DNA of 64,000 nt, from assembly GCF_002386345.1 (NCBI RefSeq), contig NZ_CP023507.1, positions 620,001 through 684,000 on the forward strand. The letters run 5' to 3'. How positions within the stretch are numbered: the stretch's first letter is position 1; each line of letters starts with the position of its first letter. The notes beneath the pieces are model-generated. The model saw only the letters and a list, made by a program, of their open reading frames with translations. It had not been told where the DNA came from and did no database searches. Source of the stretch: Streptococcus oralis. GTDB taxonomy: Bacteria > Bacillota > Bacilli > Lactobacillales > Streptococcaceae. This document shows, in pieces, positions 38,580-48,436 of this stretch. Both the position numbers and the translations under genes were made by a program.

Positions 38580-38611
38580 GAGAACGCAGTTTTGGCTCGT
38601 TCTCTTTTTTG
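38580..38611 (+). terminator. Terminator after the PBECR4-like gene
   Basis: GAGAACG (38580-38586) pairs with CGTTCTC (38598-38604), followed by a T run. Confidence 0.85.
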
Positions 38612-38684
38612 TTGTGATACTTCTTTCAAGGAATATTTGGTAGGATTGGAGTGAAAAAAGATTATCTAGGAAAGAAGGAAGTAT

Positions 38685-39095
38685 ATGGAAGCCATTTATC
38701 AACGTGATTCGGATCAAGATGGATTAACTGATGCTCAAGAATTGGCGCTAGGAACCAATCCTCTTAGCGCAGATTCTGATGGTGATGGACGTTCAGATTT
38801 ATTAGAAGTAGAAGAAGGAACCAATCCCTTAGAAAAGGATTTACAAGACATAAACAAAACAAGTCTAACTGAACCGTCATCAGTATTTATGGAAATGAAA
38901 CAAAAGATTTCAAATATGATGGAGAGTCACTACAAGGAATTTATACAGGCTCTGATTAGTATTGAAACAGGGATTGAAAACCAACAAGACTTAGAAGACT
39001 TATATACTTACTACATGAGAACAGATGCCGTTTCTCTTTTGTCTAGTGATTTAGAAACCAGTCATCAAGAGGTTGAAATGGAGATAGAGTTGTAG
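38685..39095 (+). CDS. Protein with thrombospondin type 3-like calcium motifs
   Basis: A 136-residue acidic protein. The N-terminus carries two DxDxDG-type calcium-binding loops (DSDQDGLTDAQELALGTNPLS and DSDGDGRSDLLEVEEGTNPLE, about residues 8-50), as in thrombospondin type 3 repeats. The rest is helical with no membrane segment. There is no signal peptide, which is odd because such motifs usually work outside the cell. It precedes the giant methylase-helicase gene. AAGAAGGAAG is the ribosome site. Confidence 0.75.
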   Translation: MEAIYQRDSDQDGLTDAQELALGTNPLSADSDGDGRSDLLEVEEGTNPLEKDLQDINKTSLTEPSSVFMEMKQKISNMMESHYKEFIQALISIETGIENQQDLEDLYTYYMRTDAVSLLSSDLETSHQEVEMEIEL

Positions 39096-39142
39096 GGGAA
39101 TCATGTGATTCTCCTATTTTCGTATAGATGAAAGGAGCGAGT

Positions 39143-42100
39143 ATGGAAGTAATGCAATTATTGGCTATGTTTCGTGGAACAATTCCAAAAGATAGTGAGA
39201 AAATGGACCTATTTCTTCGTTATCAAGCTCAACATTTTGATGAGAAATGGCAGGATTTGGTAGAGAGTTTTTTGACTGAAGAGGGCAAAATAGAAGAGAT
39301 ACCTCATGTCTATTCTTTTCATCAAGATATTGTTTCTTTCCTAGAGGCCAGTTCTGAAAATAATGACCAAGATTTAGAAAGTTACACAAGAAGTTTTGGA
39401 CAAGCGGGTCTAGATAAATTATCTCAATTAAGTAGTTGGGAGAAATACTTGGTGCTAGAAGTCGCAACCTATAACCTTTCCACTCGATTTTACATCCAAT
39501 CTGAAAAAGAGAAGCTAACACCATTAAGTGAGCTTGTATTTCATCAGAATCAGGATGTCAATTTAGTCAATGTCTATCGGGTTGCGAATAATCTATCTGA
39601 CCGTATTAGTAGAGATATAGAGGAATTTCTTCTAATGTTTGACTCAAAAGAGCTTAAAAAAGAAGTTCTTGAGATTCATTTTGAAGAAAAAGAGGGAGAT
39701 GTTCTAGCCTATTTGGGTTCTGAATTAATGGCTACTTTAGATACCGTTACGGATCTTGTCCATCATGAAGAAAACTACCAACAACTCCCACTGACACAAA
39801 AGCTGAAGATTATTACTCACTTTGATGATGTAAAAGCTAAAATCGAAAAGTCTAAGCAAGTAGCGGAAGTGGTCTTACCTTTAGATAATATTGAGCAGGT
39901 AGAAGAAAATGTGGAAGTTCATTCCCTATCTAAAGTAGATAAAATTGTAGAAGAAGCTTTGAGGAAATATCCAATCGGTTCACAAGTAAGTTATAAAGGA
40001 CAAGTATTTCAGTTGGTTTCGATTGAAAATGCACAGTTAAATGACTTAGTTCGCCTAGAGCTATTCAATGATTACAACCAGTTATTTGAAGAGAATCCTA
40101 TCTTATACTTGAACAGTTTGGAAGAGATTGAACAAGTATTGTCTCATGTAGAACTTGAAAAAGAAGATTCAGATATTGAGATTGAATCACCAAGTGAAAG
40201 CCAGGAAATAGATTTGTTTTCCTATCTGGAAAAAGATAATGAAAAGGATAAGGAAATAGAAAGGCTTATTGTAGGCATAGAAGAGACGGATGTCCCTGTT
40301 CAAGATTTTGTTTTTCCAGATGATTTAGAGGACTTTTACCCTAAGACAAATCGAGAAAAAATTGAAACGAATATCGCCACAATTGAACTTGTTAAAAGAT
40401 TAGAAAAAGAGGGACGACAAGCGAATCCAGAAGAACAAGAGCTACTCGCCAAGTATGTAGGCTGGGGCGGTCTTGCCAATGAATTTTTCGATGAACTAAA
40501 TGCAAAGTATGAAACAGAACGTTTAACTCTTAAGAGCTTAGTAAGTAAATCAGAATACTCCACTATGAAACAAAGTTCTCTCACGGCCTATTATACAGAC
40601 CCAATGATTATTCGCCAGATTTGGCAAAAATTACTGGATGATGGTTTTGAGGGAGGGAGGATATTAGATCCTTCTATGGGGACTGGGAACTTCTTTGCGG
40701 CGATGCCTAGAAGTATACGAGAGAAATCAGAACTCTATGGGGTTGAATTAGACAGTGTGACAGGCGCAATCGCAAAACAACTCCACCCCAATACCCATAT
40801 TGAAGTGCGAGGATTTGAGGAAGTTCCATATCAAAATAATAGTTTTGATTTAGTCTTAACGAATGTTCCTTTTGGAAATTTTCGCATTGCCGATAAAAAC
40901 TATGATAAACCTTACATGATTCATGATTACTTTGTCAAACACTCACTTGATTTAGTAAGAGACGGAGGACAAGTTTCGATTATCTCTTCTATTGGCACAA
41001 TGGATAAGCGGACAGATAATGTCTTACAAGAGATTAAATCCAACACTCATTTTTTAGGGGGAGTTCGGTTGCCAGATGCGGCTTTTAAAAAGATTGCAGG
41101 TACCCGAGTGACCACAGATCTCCTCTTCTTTCAAAAGGATCAAGCAAAGAATCTTAATGAGGAGGAACTTGTCTTTAGTGGCTCTATTCCCTTTGAGGAG
41201 GATAAGCGTGTCTGGATCAATCCTTATTTTGATGGGAAATACAATACGCAAGTTTTGGGTGAATATGAGGTACGTAATTTTAATGGAGGAACCCTCAATG
41301 TTAAGGGGGGATCAGAAACATTAGCTACTGACATTATGGAAGCGTTAGAAAATGTGGAAGAACCTAAACCAATTGACAATTCTTTGAAAGCACCTGTTTT
41401 TATCCAAGAAGAAGTGGATAATTCTATCCCAAGTCGTATACGTGAGGACTTAGTGCTCTATTCTTTCGGATATGAGGGAAATCAAATTTATTATCGAGAT
41501 ACGCATGGCATTCGGAAAAGTTCAAAAGTAGACGAAATTAGTTATTATGTAGACGAGAAGGGTGATTTTAGAGCCTGGGACGGTTCTTTGTCTGAACATA
41601 AAATAGATCGATTTGTGCAACTTCATTTGACAGATGAGGATGCACTAGATGTATACAAGTCAGAAGAAGCAAGTAAAAGAGGAAAATATAAGGGATTGTT
41701 CAAAAAAACTGTTTTTTATGAAAGTCCCTTATCGGATAAGGACATTAGTCGCATTAAGGGAATGGTTGATTTGAGAGAGACCTATCAATCCTTAATTGAA
41801 ATTCAACGTCATCCAGATTATAGTCGGACAGATTTTCAGGTATTACTTAGTAAACTCAATCATGACTATGACCGCTTTGTAGGTCAATTTGGATACTTGA
41901 ATGCCTCAGTCAATCGGAACTTATTTGATAGTGACGATAAGTATTCTTTACTAGCAAGTTTAGAAGATGAGTATATTGATTCTAAAGACCAGAAAGTAAA
42001 ATATAAAAAATCTTTAGCTTTTGAGAAAGCATTGGTTAGGCCGGAGAGAGTGATTGCAAGAGTTTCAACGGCTCTTGATGCTTTAAACTCTAGTTTATCG

Positions 42101-45100
42101 GATGGTAGAGGGGTTGATTTAGACTATATGGTATCAATTTATCCCGAACATAGCCAAGCTACTATTTTAGATGAGTTAGGAGACCAGATTTTAATGGATC
42201 CAGAAAGTTATTTAAGAGGAGAAAGAAAATATCTTTCTAAGAACCAGTTTTTATCAGGAGACATTCTCAACAAGATAGAAGTAGTTCAACTATTAGTGGA
42301 GGAAAACAACCAAGAATATGATTGGAACCATGCTTTAGATTTGTTAGAATCTGTTCGCCCTCCAAGGATTCATCTGGCAGATATTGAGTTTAAAATAGGG
42401 TCACGTTGGATTCCTCAATCCGTTTATGGTAAATTTTCCTTTGAATGTTTTATCAATCGTGAATTTGAATTGTCTTCGCCTGATGTTGAACAAGTCATTG
42501 AAGTGAATCCTGTCGATGGCCAGGTTCATTTAAGGACATCATTTGCTTATCGCTATCCAAGTGCCAAAGATAGTAGTCTAGGAGTCAGTGGGTCACGTTA
42601 TGATACAGGAAGAAAGATTTTTGAGAATTTACTTAATTCGAACCAACCGACGATTACCATGACTGTTACGGAAGGAGAAAAGAAAAAGACCATCACAGAT
42701 TTGGAAAAAACCTCTGTTTTAAGAGCAAAAGAGCAGCATTTACAAGAGCTCTTTCAAGAATTTGTCTCACGGTATCCAGAAGTCCAACAAGTCATTGAGG
42801 AAAGTTATAATCGTCTTTATAATCGAACGGTTAGTCGAGAGTATGACGGTAGCCATCTAGTCATTGATGGCTTGGCACAAAACATCAGTCTTCGTCCTCA
42901 CCAAGAGAATGCCATTCAAAGAATCGTAGAAGAAAAAAGAGCCTTGTTAGCTCATGAGGTAGGTTCAGGAAAGACCTTGACCATGCTTGGTGCTGGGTTT
43001 AAATTAAAGGAGTTGGGGATGGTTCATAAGCCCTTGTATGTGGTGCCCTCTAGTTTGTCTGCTCAATTTGGCCAAGAAATCATGAAATTTTTCCCTACTA
43101 AAAAGGTCTTTGTGACCACTAAGAAAGATTTTGTGAAGGCGAGAAGAAAACAATTTGTGTCACGTATTATTACAGGAGATTACGATGCCATTGTCATTGG
43201 GGATTCTCAATTTGAAAAAATCCCTGTCAGTAAGGAAAGACAGATGAACTATATTGAGGATAAACTCAATGAACTACGAGAGATTAAAACGCATTCTGAA
43301 AATAAGTATACCGTTAAAGAAGCAGAACAATCAATAAGTGGTCTAGAGAAACAATTGGAAGAACTGCAACGCTTTAATCGTGATAGTTTTATTGATTTTG
43401 AGAACCTAGGGATTGATTTTCTTTTTGTGGATGAAGCACATCACTTTAAAAATATTCGTCCGATTACTGGCCTTGGAAATGTAGCAGGGATTGCCAATAC
43501 AACGTCTAAGAAGAACGTGGATATGGAAATGAAGGTTCGACAGATTCAGGAAGAACATGATTTTGAAGAACATGATTTTAAAAATATTGTCTTTGCGACA
43601 GGAACACCTGTTTCCAATTCTATTAGTGAGTTGTACACTATGATGAACTACATTCAACCGGATATCTTAAAACGCTATCAAGTTGATTATTTTGACTCTT
43701 GGGTAGGTGCTTTTGGAGAAATTCAAAACTCTATGGAATTAGCTCCTACAGGGGATAAGTACCAACCTAAGAAACGATTTAAAAAGTTTGTCAATCTACC
43801 TGAGTTGATGAAAATTTATAAAGAAACAGCCGACATTCAAACACAAGATATGTTGGATTTACCTGTTCCAGAAGCTCATATTATCCCTATTGAGAGTGAG
43901 TTAACTGAAAACCAGAAACTCTATTTAGAAGAATTAGTTATGAGGTCAGATGCAGTTAAATGTGGAACAGTTGATCCAAGACAGGATAACATGTTAAAAA
44001 TTACGGGTGAGGCACGAAAATTAGCTATTGATATGCGTTTATTGGACTCTAGCTATAGTCTAGCAGACAATCATAAACTGCTTCAGGTAGTGGATAATGT
44101 TGAAAGAATTTATCGTGAGGGAATGGGAAATAAGGCTACTCAGATGATTTTTTCAGATATTGGAACACCTAAGAAAAAGGACAATGGCTTTGATGTTTAT
44201 TCTGAAATGAAGGCTTTATTAGTTGATAGAGGAATCCCTAGTAAGGAAATTGCCTTTGTACATGATGCCAATAGTGATGAAAAGAAGAATAGTTTGTCTC
44301 GAAAGGTTAATGCAGGAGAAGTGCGTATCTTACTTGCATCAACTGAAAAAGGAGGAACAGGTTTAAATGTTCAGAGCAAGATGAAAGCAGTTCATCACCT
44401 GGATGTACCGTGGAGACCAAGTGACATTCAGCAACGCAATGGACGTATTATCCGACAGGGAAATGAAAACAAGGAAGTGGATATTTACCACTACATTACC
44501 AAAGGTTCATTTGATAATTATCTATGGGCAACTCAGGAGAACAAACTCCGTTATATTAAACAGATTATGACTTCTAAGGAGCCGATTCGTGCTGCAGAAG
44601 ACATTGATGAGCAGACCATGACAGCTTCTGATTTTAAGGCACTAGCAACAGGTAATCCTTATCTCAAATATAAGATGGAACTAGAGAATGATCTAACTCT
44701 ATTAGAAAATCAAAGACGCGCCTTTCAACGCAGCAAGGATCACTATCGTCATACAATCTCTTACTGTGAAGAAAATATACCTATTCTTGAGAAACGATTA
44801 AGCAAGTATGAAGGCGACATTCAACAGTCTGAAATGTCGAAAGACCAGGCATTTTCTATGACAGTAGGTAAGCAAGCTTTTGAGCAACGAGCTGAAGCAG
44901 GTGAATCCCTACACCGTCTTATCCGTCATAATCAAGCTGACAGCAAAGAATTCCCTACCCTAGCAAGCTATCGAGGATTTGACATTAAAATGCTTAGTCT
45001 TCCAACAAATCAACCTCTTCCTGAAACCTTCTCTGTTAAGATTGTAGGAGAAAATCAGTATTCTGTCAGTTTAGATTTGTATTCTCCTTTGGGGACAATT

Positions 45101-45376
45101 CAAAGGATCCAACATACGATTGATCACATTAAAGAGGACCAAGTGAAAACTCACAACTTATTGGATGAATTAAAGGATAAATGGGCTACTGCTAAAGTTG
45201 AAATTGAGAAAAATTTTCCAAAGGAAGAGGATTATCAAACTAAAAAGGCCGAATACGATGTACTCGCGCCATTGATTGAAACAGAAACGGATTTAGATAT
45301 TATTGATCAGGCCTTAAGACAATTCCACGAAAAAGGAAACGAAAAGCAGGAACAACTTTCTTTTGAATTGGATTAA
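39143..45376 (+). CDS. Giant DNA methylase-SNF2-like helicase fusion protein
   Basis: A 2077-residue protein. After about 400 residues of uncharacterised N-terminus there is an N6-adenine-methylase-like domain: AdoMet motif DPSMGTGNFF (about 507-516) and catalytic-type NVPFGNF (about 573-579), where the usual NPPF/NPPY is NVPF. Further along is a superfamily 2 helicase with Walker A HEVGSGKTLT (about 1270), FVDEAHHFKN (about 1428) and RPSDIQQRNGRIIRQG (about 1757-1772). Coiled coils fill the end. The ATG at 39143 is preceded by AAAGGAG. Proteins of this kind are common in streptococcal and clostridial mobile elements and may protect incoming DNA; their action is not proven. Confidence 0.88.
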   Translation: MEVMQLLAMFRGTIPKDSEKMDLFLRYQAQHFDEKWQDLVESFLTEEGKIEEIPHVYSFHQDIVSFLEASSENNDQDLESYTRSFGQAGLDKLSQLSSWEKYLVLEVATYNLSTRFYIQSEKEKLTPLSELVFHQNQDVNLVNVYRVANNLSDRISRDIEEFLLMFDSKELKKEVLEIHFEEKEGDVLAYLGSELMATLDTVTDLVHHEENYQQLPLTQKLKIITHFDDVKAKIEKSKQVAEVVLPLDNIEQVEENVEVHSLSKVDKIVEEALRKYPIGSQVSYKGQVFQLVSIENAQLNDLVRLELFNDYNQLFEENPILYLNSLEEIEQVLSHVELEKEDSDIEIESPSESQEIDLFSYLEKDNEKDKEIERLIVGIEETDVPVQDFVFPDDLEDFYPKTNREKIETNIATIELVKRLEKEGRQANPEEQELLAKYVGWGGLANEFFDELNAKYETERLTLKSLVSKSEYSTMKQSSLTAYYTDPMIIRQIWQKLLDDGFEGGRILDPSMGTGNFFAAMPRSIREKSELYGVELDSVTGAIAKQLHPNTHIEVRGFEEVPYQNNSFDLVLTNVPFGNFRIADKNYDKPYMIHDYFVKHSLDLVRDGGQVSIISSIGTMDKRTDNVLQEIKSNTHFLGGVRLPDAAFKKIAGTRVTTDLLFFQKDQAKNLNEEELVFSGSIPFEEDKRVWINPYFDGKYNTQVLGEYEVRNFNGGTLNVKGGSETLATDIMEALENVEEPKPIDNSLKAPVFIQEEVDNSIPSRIREDLVLYSFGYEGNQIYYRDTHGIRKSSKVDEISYYVDEKGDFRAWDGSLSEHKIDRFVQLHLTDEDALDVYKSEEASKRGKYKGLFKKTVFYESPLSDKDISRIKGMVDLRETYQSLIEIQRHPDYSRTDFQVLLSKLNHDYDRFVGQFGYLNASVNRNLFDSDDKYSLLASLEDEYIDSKDQKVKYKKSLAFEKALVRPERVIARVSTALDALNSSLSDGRGVDLDYMVSIYPEHSQATILDELGDQILMDPESYLRGERKYLSKNQFLSGDILNKIEVVQLLVEENNQEYDWNHALDLLESVRPPRIHLADIEFKIGSRWIPQSVYGKFSFECFINREFELSSPDVEQVIEVNPVDGQVHLRTSFAYRYPSAKDSSLGVSGSRYDTGRKIFENLLNSNQPTITMTVTEGEKKKTITDLEKTSVLRAKEQHLQELFQEFVSRYPEVQQVIEESYNRLYNRTVSREYDGSHLVIDGLAQNISLRPHQENAIQRIVEEKRALLAHEVGSGKTLTMLGAGFKLKELGMVHKPLYVVPSSLSAQFGQEIMKFFPTKKVFVTTKKDFVKARRKQFVSRIITGDYDAIVIGDSQFEKIPVSKERQMNYIEDKLNELREIKTHSENKYTVKEAEQSISGLEKQLEELQRFNRDSFIDFENLGIDFLFVDEAHHFKNIRPITGLGNVAGIANTTSKKNVDMEMKVRQIQEEHDFEEHDFKNIVFATGTPVSNSISELYTMMNYIQPDILKRYQVDYFDSWVGAFGEIQNSMELAPTGDKYQPKKRFKKFVNLPELMKIYKETADIQTQDMLDLPVPEAHIIPIESELTENQKLYLEELVMRSDAVKCGTVDPRQDNMLKITGEARKLAIDMRLLDSSYSLADNHKLLQVVDNVERIYREGMGNKATQMIFSDIGTPKKKDNGFDVYSEMKALLVDRGIPSKEIAFVHDANSDEKKNSLSRKVNAGEVRILLASTEKGGTGLNVQSKMKAVHHLDVPWRPSDIQQRNGRIIRQGNENKEVDIYHYITKGSFDNYLWATQENKLRYIKQIMTSKEPIRAAEDIDEQTMTASDFKALATGNPYLKYKMELENDLTLLENQRRAFQRSKDHYRHTISYCEENIPILEKRLSKYEGDIQQSEMSKDQAFSMTVGKQAFEQRAEAGESLHRLIRHNQADSKEFPTLASYRGFDIKMLSLPTNQPLPETFSVKIVGENQYSVSLDLYSPLGTIQRIQHTIDHIKEDQVKTHNLLDELKDKWATAKVEIEKNFPKEEDYQTKKAEYDVLAPLIETETDLDIIDQALRQFHEKGNEKQEQLSFELD

Positions 45377-45450
45377 AAAATAGATACAAATAGCGGACAA
45401 GAAAAGAAAAGCGCGGTAAAATAAAGATAGAAAGAAACGAGGTAACGATT

Positions 45451-45735
45451 ATGATGGAAGATACCTATTATCAATTAGAAGAGGCTTTGGTACAGGGATT
45501 TCAAACACCTGAAGAATACCAAGCCTACAAGGAGTTAAAGGAACATTATGAGGAAGTGACAGGCGATTATAGCTTTTCTATACGAGAACTTACTAGTCAA
45601 TTGGAAATCGCTCTTCAGAATCATCGAGGTGTGGACTTTGAAGAACATGAGAAAGAGGAGTATTTGGACTTAGTTCAAAAATTAGAAGAGTTTGATTCCT
45701 CTCTTGCCACCCATTATCGTCAATTGATTGACTAG
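45451..45735 (+). CDS. Hypothetical ICE protein, 94 residues
   Basis: A very acidic, helical, soluble protein (YYQLEEALVQGFQTPEEYQAYKELKEHYEE). ATGATG at the start follows GAGGTAACG. No family recognised. It sits between the giant protein gene and a membrane protein gene and ends 13 bases before the next start. Confidence 0.65.
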   Translation: MMEDTYYQLEEALVQGFQTPEEYQAYKELKEHYEEVTGDYSFSIRELTSQLEIALQNHRGVDFEEHEKEEYLDLVQKLEEFDSSLATHYRQLID

Positions 45736-45748
45736 AAAGGAGAAAGTC

Positions 45749-46045
45749 ATGAATGATTTACTCCTTATCCCAGTAATTTTTTTAGCAGTAGGAGGAATTC
45801 TCATTCTTTTATGGAGACTCTTTCTTATTGCCAGTGGACTTTTCCTTATTGGTTTTATCAGTTTTCTTATTTTCGTGGAGGTCTATGGAATTTATTTGTT
45901 CTTTACTGAACCGACTTTATACTTTGATGATATCAGACAACATGGTTTAACTAGTTGTACGGCTGTGTACCTTTTCATCAATCTGATGTTGGTTCTAGGA
46001 TTCAGTTGGCGTTTCATAAACTCCAAAACTAAGGAAAGTATGTAA
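45749..46045 (+). CDS. Small membrane protein, 98 residues
   Basis: Three hydrophobic segments (about residues 3-24, 27-48, 68-88) and no soluble domain. The ATG at 45749 is chosen because AAAGGAG precedes it; the frame opens 21 bases earlier without a ribosome site. Function unknown; its position within the ICE core suggests a transfer-accessory role. Confidence 0.65.
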   Translation: MNDLLLIPVIFLAVGGILILLWRLFLIASGLFLIGFISFLIFVEVYGIYLFFTEPTLYFDDIRQHGLTSCTAVYLFINLMLVLGFSWRFINSKTKESM

Positions 46046-46058
46046 ACTTGTTAGATGG

Positions 46059-46256
46059 TTAAAAAACTTTATCTGAATCTAAATTCGGATAAGGTTTTTT
46101 ATTAGCCTTGATTCTTTCATATACTTCATAGCTAAATTGGAGCAGTAATTTATGAAAATCATTATCCTCACTGTTATTACTTGTATTTATGGCTTGTTTA
46201 TGTCGTTCAATATGAGAAAGAGCCCTTCTCAAATTTTCTTCTTTTAAATTTTTCAT
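46059..46256 (-). CDS. Possible 65-residue protein on the minus strand
   Basis: The only minus-strand ORF of the ICE core that looks protein-like: helical, ending SYEVYERIKANKKPYPNLDSD. On the minus strand TATAAT ends only about seven bases before the ATG and no ribosome site is present, so the message would be almost leaderless. It shares a bidirectional terminator with the plus-strand gene. It could be real or chance. Confidence 0.4.
   Translation of the reverse strand: MKNLKEENLRRALSHIERHKQAINTSNNSEDNDFHKLLLQFSYEVYERIKANKKPYPNLDSDKVF
46061..46100. terminator. Bidirectional terminator
   Basis: AAAAAACTTTATCTGAAT pairs with ATTCGGATAAGGTTTTTT (few mismatches), with A and T runs at each end. 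Confidence 0.85.
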
Positions 46257-46415
46257 AGTTACATTATAAGCTGAAGACAGATAGTTTTGATATTTTTCTC
46301 TGAACTGTACGATTTTGCTTCTGAAATGTAGGAATCACCTTTTATTATGGTGTGATAAAACTTACAAGTCCTTTTTGTTATTCTTGACCTAGTTTTTATA
46401 GAAAGAAGGTCTAAG

Positions 46416-47057
46416 ATGTTAAATAAAGTCAAAACTAAAGCCTTAATTAGTGTCGGAGCAGTGGCTGCAACTAGCTTTATTCTCATGATGGGATATACTG
46501 CTGGTCAACATTCTACTGCTAAACAAAGTCGTAAAGAGATTGAATTGGCTGCAGCTAAACTTGTAGAGGATAAACAAGCAGAAGATAAAGCAAGTATTTT
46601 GTCATCAGATACTGTAAAAGAATTTTTGACACAGTACTATACGAAAGAAAAACTAGGGGAAAATAATACACGCATTCAACCTTATATGACTGAATCGGCT
46701 TATTCTCAAGAATTGACAAGTCAAAACGATGCCATGAACCAAGTGTATAAGGACTATATTTTGGATTATCATTTTGAAAAAGCTGATATCTTTGTCAATC
46801 AGACTACGAATCAAGCTATTGCCATGGTCTCTTATAATGTAACCTATGTATCTGATTTAAAGAATGCCAACCAATCAAAGACTAATCAGACAGAAACAAG
46901 AACAGTTAAGTTATCCTATTCTAAACTACCTGGTAAGTTATTGGTCAATCAAGTACAGGTTTGGAAATCTGGGTTAGATGATTTAGATAAGGCAACTCCT
47001 AAAACTTTAGAAGAATCCTCATCTGTTCCATCACTGCCAAATACTACAACAAAATGA
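46416..47057 (+). CDS. VirB8/TcpC-like membrane-anchored transfer protein
   Basis: A 213-residue protein with one N-terminal membrane segment (about residues 10-28) and an extracellular domain (about 60-190) of NTF2-like pattern: VKEFLTQYYTKEKLGENNTRIQPYMTESAY, later QAIAMVSYNVTYVSD, then TVKLSYSKLPGKLLVNQV. This layout is like VirB8/TcpC channel proteins. The family is inferred from topology. AGAAGG precedes the ATG. Confidence 0.6.
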   Translation: MLNKVKTKALISVGAVAATSFILMMGYTAGQHSTAKQSRKEIELAAAKLVEDKQAEDKASILSSDTVKEFLTQYYTKEKLGENNTRIQPYMTESAYSQELTSQNDAMNQVYKDYILDYHFEKADIFVNQTTNQAIAMVSYNVTYVSDLKNANQSKTNQTETRTVKLSYSKLPGKLLVNQVQVWKSGLDDLDKATPKTLEESSSVPSLPNTTTK

Positions 47058-47066
47058 TGATATTGC

Positions 47067-48152
47067 ATGGAAATAGAAGAATGTAAGCAAATTTCAATTC
47101 TTGATGTAGCAAGTCGTTTAGGTATCTCCTTTAAACAAGTTTCGAGCAGTGTCTATGAGCATACTGAACACGATTCATTTCGGATTTTTTCAACTACCAA
47201 TACTTTTAAATGGTTTTCAAGAGATATTCAAGGTGATGTCATTGATTTTGTTCGACTTGTTAAGGAAATATCTTTTAAAGAAGCTCTAGCTTTTCTTTCT
47301 GAAGAACCTTTTCAAAAAGAAGCTGCTCAAGAAAAAAGAGAGAGACCATTTTATTATCCTTTAAAGAGAGTAGAAGATTCTAACTGTAGTCTGGCCAGAT
47401 ATTATTTAACAGAATATAGAGGAATCTCAGAAGAAATCGTACAAAAGATGATTCAACAAGGTTTGATGGCACAAGCCAGTTGGAAAACAAATGAATCAGT
47501 TGAACCTGTTATTGTTTTTAAAAGCTTTGATCATCGTCACAAGCTGCAGGCAGCAAGCTTACAAGGGATTTATAAGAATAATTCTCTTCCAAGAGAGAGG
47601 TTAAAAACGATTCTAAAAGGAAGCCATGGACATGTTGGAATATCCTTTGACATTGGTAAACCAAATAGACTGGTCTTTTGTGAATCATTCATCGACTTGA
47701 TGAGCTATTACGAACTTCATCAACAAAGTCTATCTGACGTTCGTTTGGTATCTATGGAGGGATTAAAAAGATCTGTTGTTGCTTATCAAACTTTACGACT
47801 GATAGCTGAAGAAAATCAGAAGTTGGAATTTTTAGATACAGTAATACCTTCAAAGTTATTGCCTTTGATCAATACAATTCGTGATACCACCAGCTATTTT
47901 GATAATCATCCTGATTTATTGACACTTGCGGTAGATTGTGATGATGCAGGTAAAGATTTTTCTGATAAGTTATCTCAATCAGGATTTCCTATTTTACTGG
48001 ATTTGCCTGATAATGAATCTGGGAAAGAAAAAGTAGACTGGAATGATGTCCTTAGAGAAAAGAAATCAGATTTACAATTTATGCTTGAGACTGAAAAAGA
48101 GACATTGGGGAATCAACCAGTAGGACAAACCTTTCAATGTTTAGAATTGTGA
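47067..48152 (+). CDS. TOPRIM-domain primase-like protein (DUF3991/TOPRIM type)
   Basis: A 361-residue protein. The N-terminus (about residues 1-95; ISILDVASRLGIS, FKWFSRDIQGDVIDFV) resembles the CHC2 zinc-binding domain of primases but lacks the zinc cysteines. A TOPRIM domain follows, with the glutamate in RLVFCESFIDLMSYYEL (about 212-228) and the DxD in LAVDCDDAGKDF (about 292-303). It probably helps priming or processing of transferred single strands. It starts 10 bases after the VirB8-like gene. Confidence 0.8.
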   Translation: MEIEECKQISILDVASRLGISFKQVSSSVYEHTEHDSFRIFSTTNTFKWFSRDIQGDVIDFVRLVKEISFKEALAFLSEEPFQKEAAQEKRERPFYYPLKRVEDSNCSLARYYLTEYRGISEEIVQKMIQQGLMAQASWKTNESVEPVIVFKSFDHRHKLQAASLQGIYKNNSLPRERLKTILKGSHGHVGISFDIGKPNRLVFCESFIDLMSYYELHQQSLSDVRLVSMEGLKRSVVAYQTLRLIAEENQKLEFLDTVIPSKLLPLINTIRDTTSYFDNHPDLLTLAVDCDDAGKDFSDKLSQSGFPILLDLPDNESGKEKVDWNDVLREKKSDLQFMLETEKETLGNQPVGQTFQCLEL

Positions 48153-48202
48153 TAACAAAATCAAGATGTTTTAGTTAATATTAGAATGAAGGAGGATCGT
48201 AT

Positions 48203-48436
48203 ATGACCATAATCGAACGCTTAGAAGAAAAGGTCACTAGGCAAGAAAGCAAGGTAGCAAGAGAGACAGAAAAACTAGCTACTTACAGAGAGCAACTGGA
48301 GACAGCGATGTTTGCGACGTTCAAAAGGCGTCAAAGCATTAGTCACATGAGTTTTGAAGAAGCTCTTGACCATGCCTTTGGTAAAGAAAGACAATTTGAT
48401 GATTCTGAATTTAGAAAGGATGAAATGAGTGAATGA
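48203..48436 (+). CDS. Small coiled-coil ICE protein, 77 residues
   Basis: A helical, heavily charged protein (RLEEKVTRQESKVARETEKLATYREQLE) with GGAGG before the ATG. Its end overlaps the next start by 4 bases. Function unknown. Confidence 0.65.
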   Translation: MTIIERLEEKVTRQESKVARETEKLATYREQLETAMFATFKRRQSISHMSFEEALDHAFGKERQFDDSEFRKDEMSE

